Positions 33,533 to 45,545 of a stretch of 64,000 nucleotides of DNA are shown piece by piece (the stretch's first letter is position 1; each line of letters opens with the position of its first letter). The DNA is from Nannobrachium achirus (taxonomy: Eukaryota > Chordata > Actinopteri > Myctophiformes > Myctophidae): contig OY997641.1 in assembly GCA_963921795.1 (NCBI GenBank), positions 73,115,272-73,179,271 on the forward strand. Direction: 5' to 3'. The translations under genes and the position numbers were made by a program. Under the pieces are notes generated by a model. The model saw nothing but the letters and a program-made list of their open reading frames with translations, searched no databases and had not been told where the DNA came from.

Positions 33533-34546
33533 CCAGAGTTAAACAACCGTAAGGGACCATTTGGAACCCCCCCAAGGAACCAGGGTCCCTGAACCACACC
33601 TTGAGGTCCACTGGTGTAGCAGAGTGTTTCCAGCGAGACAAGATGCACAATGTTTGATCAGAATGGAACTGAGCCTTCATTAGTATCATTAGCTACACCT
33701 GTGAAGAAAGTAAAGAAGAGGCCCAATATTTTCTATTATGGCTTGCATGGAGCCTAATGGGCTGGTGAGTGGTGCTAGTACCGCTATATTCTAAATAGTC
33801 AATGCATACTTGTCCTGTAACTAGGGCTGACCCCAAAAAATCGAATATTCGAAGCTTCGTTCGAAGGCACGGTATTCGAATTTAAAAAAGAAATTCGAAT
33901 AATCGTCCGTTTGTCCTTTGGGGGGGCGCGTGCCTTAGCTTGCGCCTCGCTCCACTCTAGAGTGATAACGTCACCCCCTTCTCATACACGTGTTAACATT
34001 AATAACAAGCCAACAACAACAAGAGCAAGCATGAAGCCATCAGAATGGTCGCCGATGAAGAAAAGAAAAGACAGCGCGCTGTCACATAACCGCGTGCATG
34101 GGTGTTGCACCGACATTGGTTTGTCGGAGAAATGTGTGACACCAATGTCTGAGTAACATCACCCAATGCAACTATGCGATGCAGTCGCCTGTGCCGGGCC
34201 AGTGTCGGTGTAACATGCATGCGGTTGCTGTCTTCCAAGTTCCACACGCACGCTGACAGACACACAAGCTTGTTCTTCAACAGGGAACAAACAGCGAAAA
34301 TTGGATTTTACAAAACGGACCCCGTCAGCGTTGATCCCGTTTTAAAGACGAAAAAAGAGCTTAAAACCAACTTGCTAGGGTTATGTTGTCGTGATGTTGA
34401 TGAAGACAAGTTTATATCTGATCTGCGAGCTCAAAACTAGTCGCACCCGCATAGTTGTCTGAGTTGTATGAGTGGAACGTTAAATCAGACATACTGCAGT
34501 GCAATTATGTACTATAAAATCTACTATTACATTTGCGTGTACATAC

Positions 34547-37500
34547 TAGGGTTGTACGGTTTCCATTTTTTCTTAACCTCGGTTTAGGCCCCCCCCAAAA
34601 CCCCGGTACACGGTTTTACACGGTTTTGCTTTAACTGGTCTGAGGAGTGAGGACAGCTGTTAAATGAATCCAACCTGAGACTGCTATTACAGTCTTTCAC
34701 CAACAGATGGCTCCCTTCTTTGCCCATTTCACACTATTACAGATGAGTGCAAATCATTAATTATTCTTTAATGCAGAGTTGCTGACAAATTAAAACAGCC
34801 AGACAACATTTTGACAAAATTACCATTTAGACTGGCTGCTAGCTATTGCTAAAGGGTAAATTAAAGCAGTTTCCTTTCAGTGTGTTTAAAGAAAGAAGTG
34901 ACCACGACCAGATCATTATAGGAAGAAACAAACTGCACTTTATTTTAACAGACGCTGCTCAGGAGTCAGTGCTCATGCCTTAGTTGGCCACTTGGCCTAT
35001 GACAGAAAATTGTAAACAAATATTTATATTGTCACATAATGGTATGGTAGGCATGTTTTCCATTCTCCAATAAAATAACACAAAAAAGCTTCTTTAACAA
35101 TCATTGTAACCCGTTTCTCTGTAAAATCTGACTGAAAACAGTTAATAAAGAATTTATAAAACAAATTCACATATTTTCAGAAGGTGCCATTTATTTAGCC
35201 TAACAAAAGGCAGCTTCAAGTTTAGTGCAAAATTAACTTACATCTTTGTAAACATTGCTGCTAGGCTCAGTAGGCTGTGGCCTATTATTTTCAAGTTATG
35301 TAAGTATAATTAGCCCAACAGGCTTTAAGTTTGACAATAACAAAGGTGACTTCAGTGTTCAGTACAAATAAAATAATAAAACAAATTAAACCAAATAAAA
35401 TGCCATCATGGCAAGTATCAGTGCAAGTAGCTGCAGCAGCACACTCATAAAACATAAATTAAACTAAATAAAATGGCATTATGGCAAGTCTGTGCCCTTT
35501 CTAATTAAATAAACGTTGAGGGTCGCTATATTCTTTAGCCATTATTTAAACACAATAGCCCAGTAAGCCCACTATCACTGTCACAGTGAATCTACTCAAG
35601 ATTCTTAGCCAAAAACACAAGCATGTCCACTTTTTCTGGTTTAAGGAGACTTCGTGAGGCGCAAACTACATTACCAGCTGTGCTGAAGACGCGCTCAGAA
35701 GCCGTACTGGTGGCACAAACACACAGGTATTTCCTGGCAACGATCGCCAATAATGGCAATCGATCTGCGTTGTTTTTCCACCAGACAAGGGGATCTTCAT
35801 TCCCATCTAGGACGGGTTCTCTCAAGTAGGTAGCCAGCTCATCTTTTGCCTTTTGCTCTGGGGTTTCAGCTGGCCGGGCGGTTGCAAATGCAACACTTTT
35901 TTGGAGCATACTGGCCAGTGACATCTTCTTCTTTTTTTGTGGTGGCGCCGCAGCAGCGGCGCTCTCGCTCGCAGTTTCCTCCGTAGCCACGGGACCGTCG
36001 GGACGTACCCTCCCCGCCAATGCGACCATCTCGGCCTGTAGATCAGCTTTTATCTCATCCAAATCAACGGCACCGCCCTCGTCCACAAACTTATCCCGTT
36101 AGCGAGGGTCAAGCATGGTGCACTTGTGCAGCATCTTCTGAGCTGCGTCAGCTGAATAATAGTTATTCAGCTTGTTAACAATTCCCAACTTGATGTTCTG
36201 CGTTAGTGTGACATCATCTTCTTGGACACGCAGCGTGTCATCTCGGCACATCTTTAACAGCGGTAGGACACAGGAGCTTGTGACATACTGTTCTGCAGAC
36301 AGCATGTCTGTGAACGCAGCAGCCGGTTTGAGAGCCTGGTTTATGGCTGTCAGAACATCTGTGTCACTCCAGGTGAATGTGACCCTGTTGGCACCTCTGT
36401 CCGCTGACAGTACTGCTCGAATGGCTGGTTCTTGTTCCAGGATACGGTCGATCATTGCTTGTCGTGAACCCCAGCGGGTCACACACACCTGTCATAAAAA
36501 AATATGATAAAATAAATTAAAATAAATAAATAAAATAAATAATGTCACGGAAATAAGGCACACGTGACGTGTGTCGGTCGGTCTATGCTACTACTTATGC
36601 AAATAACAATTAATTGAATAGATTGTATGATAATATGCATGCCAAATTTATAAACAATTGTGGGGCTATCTTACTGTAATGAGACGGTTCTCCGGTAGTC
36701 CCATCTCCCGTTGTTTCTTGTGTAATTCCTGCTGTCTGCGCCAGCTGTGTGAGAAGGCAGTAGTGATGGAATGACAAACAGCAACGGCGCGGTCCACAGT
36801 CCTCTTGTGTTCTGCCACAGAGTTGGTCACGGCCAAGTTTAGGTTATGGCCGAAACAGTTCATCCATGGCCACTTAAGTTTTGCGACGGCCGCTTTTATG
36901 TTGCTGGCGTTGTCTGTTGTTATTGCCACGAGGTATGTTGGATCTAAGCCCCAGTTTTCACCTGCAATTCCCAGTGCATCTGCAAGATTGTCGGCGGTGT
37001 GTTGGTCAGGGAAATAGCTAGTTTGGAGGCATCTGGCAAGCAGTATCCACTCCGGTGTAATGGCATGGTAGGTCAGTGACATATATGGGGCCATGTTACG
37101 AGCTGACCACATGTCAGTCGTCAGTGAATAAAATTCACAACTCGCGACCTCTTCCTTCACGTCATCTCTAACTTTGTGGTATAGGGCAGGTATCGCCGTC
37201 TGTGAAATATACCGTCTATCTGGCAGCTCATACTTTGGATCCAATTTAGTCACCATCTCTTTGAATTCCTTCTTCTCCACTGTGTTGAAAGGCAACATTC
37301 CCTTTGCTATATAGTTAGTTACAGCTGCAGTGCATGCCTTCCACCTTATGCTGGTGCGGCTGTACTTTGTGCTTTTAGCAAAGGCATCTGCGATGCCTAG
37401 CTGTCCTCCAGGTGCAGGGCGCTTTGTGGCCGTGGGCTGACGGGGCTCTTGATTTTGGGTCGTCATCATGGAGTATGTTAGCGGGTGGTTCTTTTTTAGA

Positions 37501-37872
37501 TGATTGTTTAAGTTGGACGTATTACCGTTCGCAGCCTTCACTCCGTGCATGCACAACTTGCATATAGGCTTGTCCAGGTCGCCTGGCTCTCCATTCTCGT
37601 CGGGTAGAAAGCCAAAATGTTCCCATATAGGGGCACTCGTATTTCTTTTGGAGACCAGGTCTCCAGCTGTTGTTTGGCTTGCAGCCATCATTGCTTCTCT
37701 GTGTTCCGCGGGGTTTCTTTGCTTCCGTATACGTTCTCACGTGTGTGCACTGTCAGATGCGCGTAGCGGCGCACATGTCACGTGACACGGTTCCGACGGT
37801 TTCGTTTTACAAGACCGTCAACATTTTACAACACCGTATCAAACCGGAAAACCGAAATACCGCACAACACTA
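34547..37872 (-). mobile_element. 3.3-kb hAT transposon with near-complete transposase
   Basis: Termini TAGGGTTGTACGG and, inverted on the right, TAGTGTTGTGCGG. GTACATAC is duplicated exactly (34539-34546 and 37873-37880); unit A has one copy. The transposase is on the minus strand in two exons. The element is private to unit B. Confidence 0.93.
35592..37691 (-). pseudogene. hAT transposase, two exons, one internal stop
   Basis: Exon 1 runs from 37691 down to 36675 and exon 2 from 36488 down to 35592; the intron has GTAAGA and GACAG borders and joins ENRLIT to VCVTRWGS in frame. Residues 20-75 are a BED zinc finger (CKLC, then NHLKKNHP). The catalytic RNase H-like fold shows TTDMWSARN and TTDNASNI, then CFGHNLNLAVT and TRWGS. 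The C-terminal hAT dimerisation region (STASERVFSTAG) is complete. A single in-frame TAA at 36099-36101, after LDPR, interrupts an otherwise open frame of about 637 codons. BED-hAT enzymes cut and paste their own DNA in the nucleus. Confidence 0.92.
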
Positions 37873-38078
37873 GTACATACAGTACACATTGGGACTTGGG
37901 AGTTAATCTGTTATATAGGGCTCGTGATCGCGCTGCTGCTGTTGGCTGTTGCAGTCGCGATGTGTTACATTACAGACATGATTTGATTATGTCAATCCTA
38001 CTGTACTACTGCAAAAAAACACTTTTCTTTAATATAGAAAACATTTGTATCATAGCCTATTCTTCTTCTTCTTCGTCG

Positions 38079-38894
38079 TAGGGCTTTCACCAACTAGTCG
38101 ACTAGTCGACTAGTAAAACCACTAGTCGATCTTGTAGGTACTGGTCGACTAGTCGTAAAAAAAAGAAGAAAAAAAAACGTTTTTTTTTTCTTCATTTTTT
38201 TATTTTACATTATGTAGGCCTAGCAAGCTAATTTCAATTCGATTTAGTTATAGTTTTATTTTTAACAACCATTATAAACGGAATATAATTATCCACCACA
38301 GTGCATCCAGCAGCATCTCCCTGACCGGTGGGGGTTAATCTCAGAGTTCACCCAAAGTTCATCCAGTGTCATTGCTGCACACCGCAGCGTGTCCACTACA
38401 GAGACTACGCTACACTACAGTACAGAATAGTTGTCAGTTTAAAATGGTAGCGCGAACAAAGCAGCAAGTGAAGAATGAAGACATAGCCTTAGTTCACAAC
38501 AGACTGCCCGACGTTCGTTTGATTAGAAGTAATTAAAAGACGTGGTTTGTTTGTGTAGTTAGCGAGCTAGCCTAAAGCCTAGCCTAGCCAACGGGCAGAA
38601 TGGATTATTGTGGATTTTGAGAGACACGGCAGATTTTGGTGAGTACATGGGTTTCTATGCCTTATTACTGTAGCAGCTATGCTGGTCTTGTTATGTTGCA
38701 CACATATGTTGCACACGTAACGAGGCACACGTGGGTTTGTGTGTGTATATGTTGTCATGGTAACTTGGCTGCTGTGGAAAGCCGTGCCACTGCGCTCTTT
38801 ATTATGACATAATATGTTAACGACTAGTCGACTAGTCGACTACCAGTGTCTTTGACTAGTCGATCTGTAAAAAATACTAGAAGTGAAAGCCCTA
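38079..38894. mobile_element. hAT MITE with ACTAGTCGACTAGT clusters
   Basis: TAGGGCTTTCACCAACTAG on the left and GTGAAAGCCCTA on the right. CTTCGTCG is duplicated (38071-38078 and 38895-38902); unit A has one copy. Overlapping palindromes of GTCGACTAGT lie just inside each end. No coding sequence is seen. Confidence 0.88.
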
Positions 38895-39090
38895 CTTCGT
38901 CGCTGTATTGTTGTTTTTGATGTAATGAAAATAGGGAGCTTTATTATGAGGAAAAAACTGGGTTTTTTTCCCTTCTAAAATTGGGTAATTTTTATACACA
39001 TTTCCTTAACGGTCATCACTTATGTAACCGATTTTGGCCAACGAGCTTCGATTTTAAAAAATTCAATCGAAGGTCAGCCCTACCTGTAAC

Positions 39091-39258
39091 ACACAACTGC
39101 CTCTCGATGCTGAACCCCTATCTGCTCCCAATGAGCAAGTTGGTGGCATGGTTTCCTCCCCCAGTGAATGGGTGTGTGTGAATGGGTGAAAGCAAAGCAA
39201 TGCACAATCTATGTAAAGCGCTTTGGATAAAGGCGCTATTTACATTTACCATACAACG
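39091..39258 (+). mobile_element. SINE 3' tail fragment, unit B
   Basis: Counterpart of 1724-1895 and 21181-21345. Confidence 0.55.
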
Positions 39259-39427
39259 GAAGCTTAACACACAAGGCCTTTATAAATAAATACAAAAAGA
39301 CAATGTTGCTCTCTACAAACTGCGAGAGATGGCCAACCCACTTTTTCATATAAATATGCAAGTCCTTAATCATGTCATATCAAATACCATATCTTAATAA
39401 AGTCCTTATTATATTCCTTCATTGCAG

Positions 39428-39511
39428 ACCAGTGTGCAGAGTCCAGCCTGAAGGTGAAGATGAGTTGGAGTGTTTCTGTTAAACAGGAACCTGAAAACCA
39501 CCTGGACATCA
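39428..39511 (+). CDS. Zinc-finger gene, unit B, exon 3
   Basis: 84 bp between TTCATTGCAG and GTACGT, identical in length and phase to 2046-2129. It encodes DQCAESSLKVK...NHLDI and carries the VKQE SUMO-type motif. It is intact here, in contrast to unit A. Confidence 0.87.
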
Positions 39512-39524
39512 GTACGTTTCATGC

Positions 39525-39592
39525 CTTCTCTTCTCTTCTCTTCTCTTCTCTTCTCTTCTCTTCTCTTCTCTTCTCTTCTCTTCTCTTCTCTC
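39525..39592 (+). repeat. CTTCT repeat after exon 3, unit B
   Basis: About 13 pentanucleotide units, as in unit 0. Confidence 0.95.
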
Positions 39593-39763
39593 GCTGTCTC
39601 TCTTAGAGAGAATGTTTGCAGGAAATGTCTTTTTTTAATGCATGAGAATAGACTCATGATTTGGAACTACCAAAGCTATAACACAGAGGAAACACTGCAT
39701 AAAATAACAAAGTACAAACCTTTAATGTTTTTTCTCTCATTTTATCTTTTTATTCTCCCCTAG

Positions 39764-40764
39764 ACTTTCTTTCCCTCCCTGTGTGTGAAGAGGAGATTTT
39801 CCCTGAACATCAGGAGAGGAGTCCCAGTCTGGAGGAACCACAACCTCCACAGATTAAAGAGGAACAGGAGGAGCGACTACAAGAGGAGGCTGATGGATCA
39901 ACGTTAACAGCTGTGAAAAGTGAAGGTGACGATGAAAACAGAGAGACAGAGGCTGTAGCCAGCACCTCAACTGAACACATGAAAACACAAGCTGATGTAG
40001 AGGACTGTGGAACATCACAACCAACTAGTGGTGACCAGCTCCTCTCTCCACACTGTTCTCAATCTAACGTCACTGAAGACAGTGATGAGTGGGAGGAGAC
40101 CAGGGAAGGTCAGTCAGTTGTAAACACACTGGATTCACACAAGACACACAATGTGGAAGGACAAACATTGTCTTTAAGCCACAAGTTGTCCCAGGATCTG
40201 CCATTGTCAAAACAAACTCACTCCAAGAACAGCCACACAGGGAAGAAAAGTTTTAGTTGTACGGTGTGTGGCAAAATGTTTAATGGCAAGGTACATCTGA
40301 AGAGGCACACTGTTGTTCATACAGGGGAAAAGCCCTTTACTTGTACTGTTTGTGGTAAAGGCTGTGGTCAAAGTGTTCATTTAAAAACACACATGAGGAC
40401 TCATACAGGGGAAAAGCCCTTTACTTGTACAGTTTGTGGTAAAGGCTGTGTTCATGGTGGTGAGTTAAAAGTACACATGAGGACTCATACAGGGGAAAAG
40501 CCCTTTCTTTGCACAGTTTGTGGTAAAGGCTGTGGTACCAGTAGTCATTTAAAAGAACACATGAGGACTCATACAGGGGAAAAGCCCTTTACTTGTACAG
40601 TTTGTGGTAAAGGCTGTGGTCGAAGTGGTACTTTAAAAGTACACATGAGAACTCATACAGGGGAAAAACCCTTTACTTGTACAGTTTGTGGTAAAGGCTG
40701 TGGTCAGAGTGGTAATTTAAAAGCACACATGAGGACTCACATAGGGGACAAGCATACAGGTTAA
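39764..40764 (+). CDS. Poly-C2H2 zinc-finger protein, unit B, last exon (6 fingers)
   Basis: The exon opens after CTCCCCTAG, reads NFLSLPVCEEE, then the acidic linker with IKEE and VKSE motifs, then six C2H2 fingers with TGEKPF linkers, ending IGDKHTG and TAA. Contact residues (-1,2,3,6) are GVHR, QVHT, HGEV, TSHE, RGTV, QGNA. Core Phe is Cys in fingers 2-6. It has five fingers fewer than unit 0, and the finger order cannot be aligned one to one, so whole fingers were gained or lost. The protein should be nuclear and DNA-binding. A role against transposons is an inference from gene type and setting only. Confidence 0.95.
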
Positions 40765-41263
40765 AACTCCTTTACTTGTGCAGTTTGTGGTACGCTCCAT
40801 GGATTTATTTTGTCACTTGGCTTCTCAGTCTGGACAGCTTGCTTTCTCAAAGGGGAGGTGAGACATAGAATGCGAGTGGAATCCAGACATGGCTTCTTAT
40901 TGGTCTGTGGTGGGGGTGGGACAAATACACCAGTGTGTATTGGCTGGCTGATAACGTAGCTACCCTAATCTACTCTGATTTGTTGGAACAACATCCAATC
41001 AGCAACAACGTCGCCTCCGTCAAAACTGATATACAAGTCAACTGAATCATGGCCAGACTGAGAAGCGAAATGATAAAACTGATCCACGAAACGTAGTGTA
41101 GCAGGCTGGCACCCTGGCTTCATACAGGCAGGAAAACCCTTTAGCTGCGGTTTGTGGCAAATGCTTGGTCAAGATAAGGAGGATTCAAATAACTGTATTA
41201 TGGATGTCTTAATTAACGCCAGGTCTTGTGGAGGTGTGACCAATGCCATGCTGCTATTGTGGG
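40765..41263 (+). other. 3' flank of the unit B zinc-finger gene
   Basis: Homologous to 3803-4268 and 23015-23540. The hAT site GTCTTGTG is empty here (41222-41229). No exon and no clear polyadenylation signal is seen. Confidence 0.5.
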
Positions 41264-41615
41264 CACAGATATAAAGAGCTAGATGCCTCGTTCGCTTCTG
41301 CTGTTAATTGGAGCGATGTGCAAAAGTTCTAGTCCGGACTTCCTTGAAAAACTGACTAAACTGATTGGCCAAAGTGACTACTGGCCAATCACAGCAATTC
41401 AATTCAACAGAGCCAGTTCCGATGTTGCGCTGCTCAGCTGTTCTTAACAGGCTGCATATGTAAAGACCAGCCCCCACCTGCCTCTGATTGGCTTACCGAC
41501 TTCCGTATGTGTGACACACGCGGAAGCAATGAACACGGAAGCGACGAAGATTCCCTTAGTTGCTCAATGCATACGCCCCCTAGCCGAAGGAGGCGTCTAC
41601 CTTTCTATGTCTATG
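41264..41615. mobile_element. hAT-type MITE (CAYAGAYATA ends)
   Basis: CACAGATATAAAGAGCTAG on the left and CTTTCTATGTCTATG on the right are inverted. ATTGTGGG is duplicated (41256-41263 and 41616-41623); unit 0 has one copy at about 5573. Confidence 0.86.
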
Positions 41616-41774
41616 ATTGTGGGTGCGGAATTCTGCACACTGCATCAAAGCAGCTCACGGTAAAACGGACCTGAAGTCATGGGTGTTAACTTTAATCAAA
41701 CCAATCGGAGAGAGTATCAGCTGCCATTCCCTTTAAGATCAGTGCAAGACATGCGTTAAGCGGCGAGACCAAAA

Positions 41775-42961
41775 TAATAAGAAACGTCATATTGAAAGGA
41801 GAAATGTCCAAGTGAATGCATCGCCATAATCATATATGGTTGCAATCCCAATGCTTGCTTTATAAGCTGTAGCTTTGATTGCAGACAGTTGAATAAAACC
41901 ATGTGTAAGTGGGTTATTATCATCCACATGTTACTGATTCTAGAGACTGTCATGACATTCACAAACTATTAATTAGTGCTGCCGAGCAGTGTTAACTATT
42001 CAGCTGCACTTAGGTTCTCAAATCATTGTATTTATACAGACTAACATCTCAGCGGTAAACACAATTGACACAAGACATTGAAACTCACGTGTTCTCATTA
42101 TAGTAAAATCTGAATCATAGAGATTTGTTGAGAATTAAGAGAGTTTTCTTTTAAGCTATGGAACAACACCTCAACCATTTCTCTGATGATTGTCATTATT
42201 ATTTCTGATTTGTTTGCTGTACATATGTTTGGTTTCTGATATCTGACTGTGTTTTGCATAGTATTGTCATCTAATGTTTCAATGAATTGAGTACAAAGGA
42301 TCCCAATGGAAGCAAGCCATAGTGCTTTGTTGTGTTAATATCCTATTTCCACCTTGTATTGAACTTTACTTTCCTGTGTTTTTTCCTTCTTCTGCTAATA
42401 ACTACTAATAAAATATATAAAAAAAGTTTTTCACTGCTACAGATGTTTTATTTTTGTTATATATCACACCAGAAATGTTCAATATGATAACATGATTTTC
42501 TATACTTTCAATCTTTCTTTATATTTTGAGATGTTTTGGCTTTTTCTATTTTATTCCTAAACCTCGGAAACCTGTTCCTCCTGTGGAAAGAATCCGGCCG
42601 AGTTTGTTTTGGGTCGAGCGTTCAGTTTACCCTTATGACAATTATTATTATCACAGATAGAAATTGAAATGCAGATTTCTTTCATCAGCTTACCAGTTTT
42701 TATAGCGTAGTTTGTTGACTGCATTTGATGCAGTATTAACAGACTTTTTTTCTTTTCTTTCCTTCTTTAAAAAACGTTACTGTCCTGACCCACAGAACAG
42801 AATTCAGAGCAGAAGAGGAAGTAAGCTCTGTATTGGCACCTTGCCTCTAAATTAACACGAGATAATTAATTCCATCATTATTCTGCTTTATGTGTTTACA
42901 GCAGAGAAGATTTAAAACGCCCATAATCCAGTCCATCATGGTGATGATTAATGGAAAGAAG
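41775..42961. other. AT-rich sequence not shared with other units
   Basis: Similarity to unit 0 stops near 41775. No gene, terminal repeat or known motif is recognised, apart from a short ATTATTATTAT run near 42645. Confidence 0.5.
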
Positions 42962-43060
42962 TTAAATCTATTATTGTATCCTGGGGCGCCCGCTGGCCTA
43001 GCGGTCCAGGTGCATATACCACATAGGCTCTGATGCATGAGAGCGTGTCACAGGTTTGAA
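42962..43060 (+). mobile_element. tRNA-derived SINE fragment
   Basis: GGGGCGCCCGCTGGCCTAGC holds an A-box-like TGGCCTAGCGG. A weak B box (AGGTTTGAAAA) follows about 65 bp on. It stops there. Confidence 0.4.
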
Positions 43061-43087
43061 AAAGAGCTCTAAAAGAGCACTTAAATA

Positions 43088-43857
43088 AACTCAGCACAAA
43101 AAGAAAGGAAACATAGATATTCATAATTAATTATATCTCCCTTCTAATAATACCAAATTGTATTGTGTTTTATATCATTGTTATCGTTGATTCGTCACCT
43201 TTACAACGAGGTACAGCTTGTAAGCATCGGGCATTCGAGGCATGAGCTACACAGCCAAACGTGTGGGTGGTGCCGACCAGAATTTGCCAAAATTTGGTCC
43301 ATTATATTTCCCCTTTAATTATGCCAAATGGTATTGTGTTTGATATCATTGTTATCATTGATTCGTCACCTTTACAACGAGGTACAGCTTGTTAGCATCG
43401 GGCATTCGTGGAATGAGCAACACAGCCAAACGTGTGCTGTGGGTAGCGCCCCTCCAAAAATGGTCAAAATGGCCTGGCAGGCCTGCAATACTGTTCTTTT
43501 GGTGCATTTGGAGCATTGAATGACTGCACTCTACCACAGTAATAAGGAAAGAAAAAAACAACACATATTGGCCATTTTTACACTTTGTTAATGTTAAGCT
43601 CAGTGTCAGGGAAGCCCAAAACGAGAGTAAATGCCAGCAGAACAGTGTATTGCAAGCCATTTTTACAAAATTCTGGTCGGCGCTACCCACACGCTTGGCT
43701 GTGTAGCTCATGCCTCGAATGGCCGATGCTTACAAGCTGTACCTCGTTGTAAAGGTAACGAATCTACGATATAAATGATATAAAACAATACAATCTGGTA
43801 TTATTAAAGGGGATATAATTAATTATTAATATGTTTCCTTTCTTTTTGTGCTGAGTT
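43088..43857. mobile_element. Long-TIR MITE with internal repeat, probable TA duplication
   Basis: AACTCAGCACAAAAAGAAAG and its inverse bound the element, with TA outside both ends. A block of about 200 bp (TTCGTCACCTTTACAACGAG and neighbours) occurs three times, twice direct and once inverted. A TA duplication suggests Tc1/mariner type. Confidence 0.75.
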
Positions 43858-43977
43858 TATATCGTCAATGTGTACCTGGCCTCTGCAATAAGTCTGCTTA
43901 CTGTACATTTTAGTTCATGTTTTGACTACTCGTGTATAGGCCTACGTTGTTTTTGTCATTAAATGTCTTGTTGAATT

Positions 43978-44309
43978 CACCCTTTGTCAGCCTTCTGGTT
44001 GGTCCCTGACTGACCAACCAGCAGGCTCTATCTGCCTTGTCCCGCCCTGGTTCCGCCTTTTTGATGTTGAATTTGCTAAAACATAATTGTTGTAGAAATA
44101 AAAACATGCTGAGTCACTATATTGCCACTGAGCAGCTCCATTTGACTGAAACCAAGTTTTAAATTAGAATTGAACACACAGGATAACAATACGAAGCAAC
44201 TGAATTAGAATGGTAGTGGATGGAGTGTCCCACCGAATGTCCCACCAAGACACTGCAACCAATGGGTGTGAAGAGGGATGGGACAATGGGCGGGACTTGA
44301 CAAAGGGTG
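43978..44309. mobile_element. MITE with CACCCTTTGTCA ends
   Basis: CACCCTTTGTCAGCC and GACAAAGGGTG are inverted, with AATT on both sides. A related copy lies at 55489-56334. The superfamily is unclear. Confidence 0.65.
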
Positions 44310-44499
44310 AATTGAATATGAAGGACCTCAATGGAAATGAGCCCTGGGGGTCATCCTTTAAGCATCCTTTTGTATAAATCTGTACCATTGCAACTGTTAA
44401 TAAAGTATCATTTTAATCAATCAATGCCGTATGTGGCTCCCTCTACTTGATTAAACACAATTAGTTTTTGTGAAATAAAAATGTTGAATTTGTTTCTTT

Positions 44500-45455
44500 T
44501 TTCGTATTATTATTATTATTACCCGGCTAGACCGTGCAGTCGCTATTTACGAAACTCTGCAGTATGGCAGAGGACTATGCCAAACGGCTAAAACGCGAAG
44601 CTCGCAACAATCGGCTGTAGGAAGCCTTTGAAAAATGCCAACTTTGAATAGATAAAGCTCATGCTCTGTTTCAGATCCAGCCATGAAACCTGTATACACT
44701 TATGCGTCTCCTCATGCCGAACAACTTTTACACTCTGACTTTTGACCTCTGACCTTTACTTCTCCCACCATTTTGAATTATATGAAAAACAGTCAAAATC
44801 TATCTCCTCCTGGGATTTTCGCGTAACGTGCGCGAAACTTTTTTTACATGAACTTTGGACCAATACGGTCATCACACAGAGTTCGGATTTCTTTTAAAGC
44901 GAAACATTATTTTTTAATAATTCACTGTATAATGCAGTTTCATGCAAATTATTCTTCTGCCTCTAAATCATACATGCAAAGTGACACGTTCATGGCATTT
45001 GGCAAATATGTAGAGGGTTAGTCCAAATATCACTGAAAGCAATCTTACTTCAATTGGCCAAAGGGGGGGCGCTATACGAAGCGTTTGAAAACTCAAACTT
45101 TAAAGGGGCATAAGTCATGCCTCGTTTCGTTTGAAGACATGCAACTTGATTACACGCGTGCCTTGACTCAAGCGGAAGACATCTGTGTCTTTGTTAAGTA
45201 AGCTCCGCCCTTAGATTTTCCGCCATTTTGAGCAGTTCGTAAAACGCTTAAACCCGCTTTTATTCCGGATTGTTCGCGTCACGTGCACGGAACTTTTTTT
45301 ACATGAACTTTGGACCAATATCTAAAGATCTGTCAGATCGGATTTTTTTAAAATTGAAACATGCTTTTTTAATAATTCAATGCATATTGCGGTTTTATGC
45401 AAATTATTCTTCTGCTTCTAAAACAAACATTTAAAGTAATATTTTCTCACTGTGC
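44500..45455 (+). repeat. Dispersed repeat with an internal duplication of about 455 bp period
   Basis: The block ACATGAACTTTGGACCAATA, followed by TAATAATTCA and GCAAATTATTCTTCTGC, occurs at about 44847 and again at 45300. This looks like a repeated element, but no protein or termini are recognised. Confidence 0.55.
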
Positions 45456-45545
45456 AGAGCTGTGCATAGTTCACCTGGTAAGGCCTTTGTCTATCATTCC
45501 AGAAGTCCCCGGTTCAAGCCTTACCTCATGCATTTAAAATACATT
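45456..45545 (+). mobile_element. tRNA-like (SINE-type) sequence
   Basis: TAGTTCACCTGGTAAGGCC resembles a D arm and CCCCGGTTCAAGCCTTACC a B box, about 50 bp apart. It could be the head of a SINE. It is not a tRNA gene, since acceptor ends do not pair. Confidence 0.4.

Larger units (their letters stand above)
33822..39082. mobile_element. hAT element of the intron before exon 3, unit B
   Basis: Same insertion as in unit A: CCTGTAAC at 33814-33821 and 39083-39090, termini TAGGGCTGACC and GGTCAGCCCTA. Here its body is interrupted by two further hAT elements (34547-37872 and 38079-38894) and lacks the unit A palindrome. Confidence 0.82.

Noticed and set aside
35623-35829. Plus-strand open frames opposite the hAT transposase (also 36172 and 36805)
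   Set aside because: They are mirror frames of the minus-strand transposase exons.
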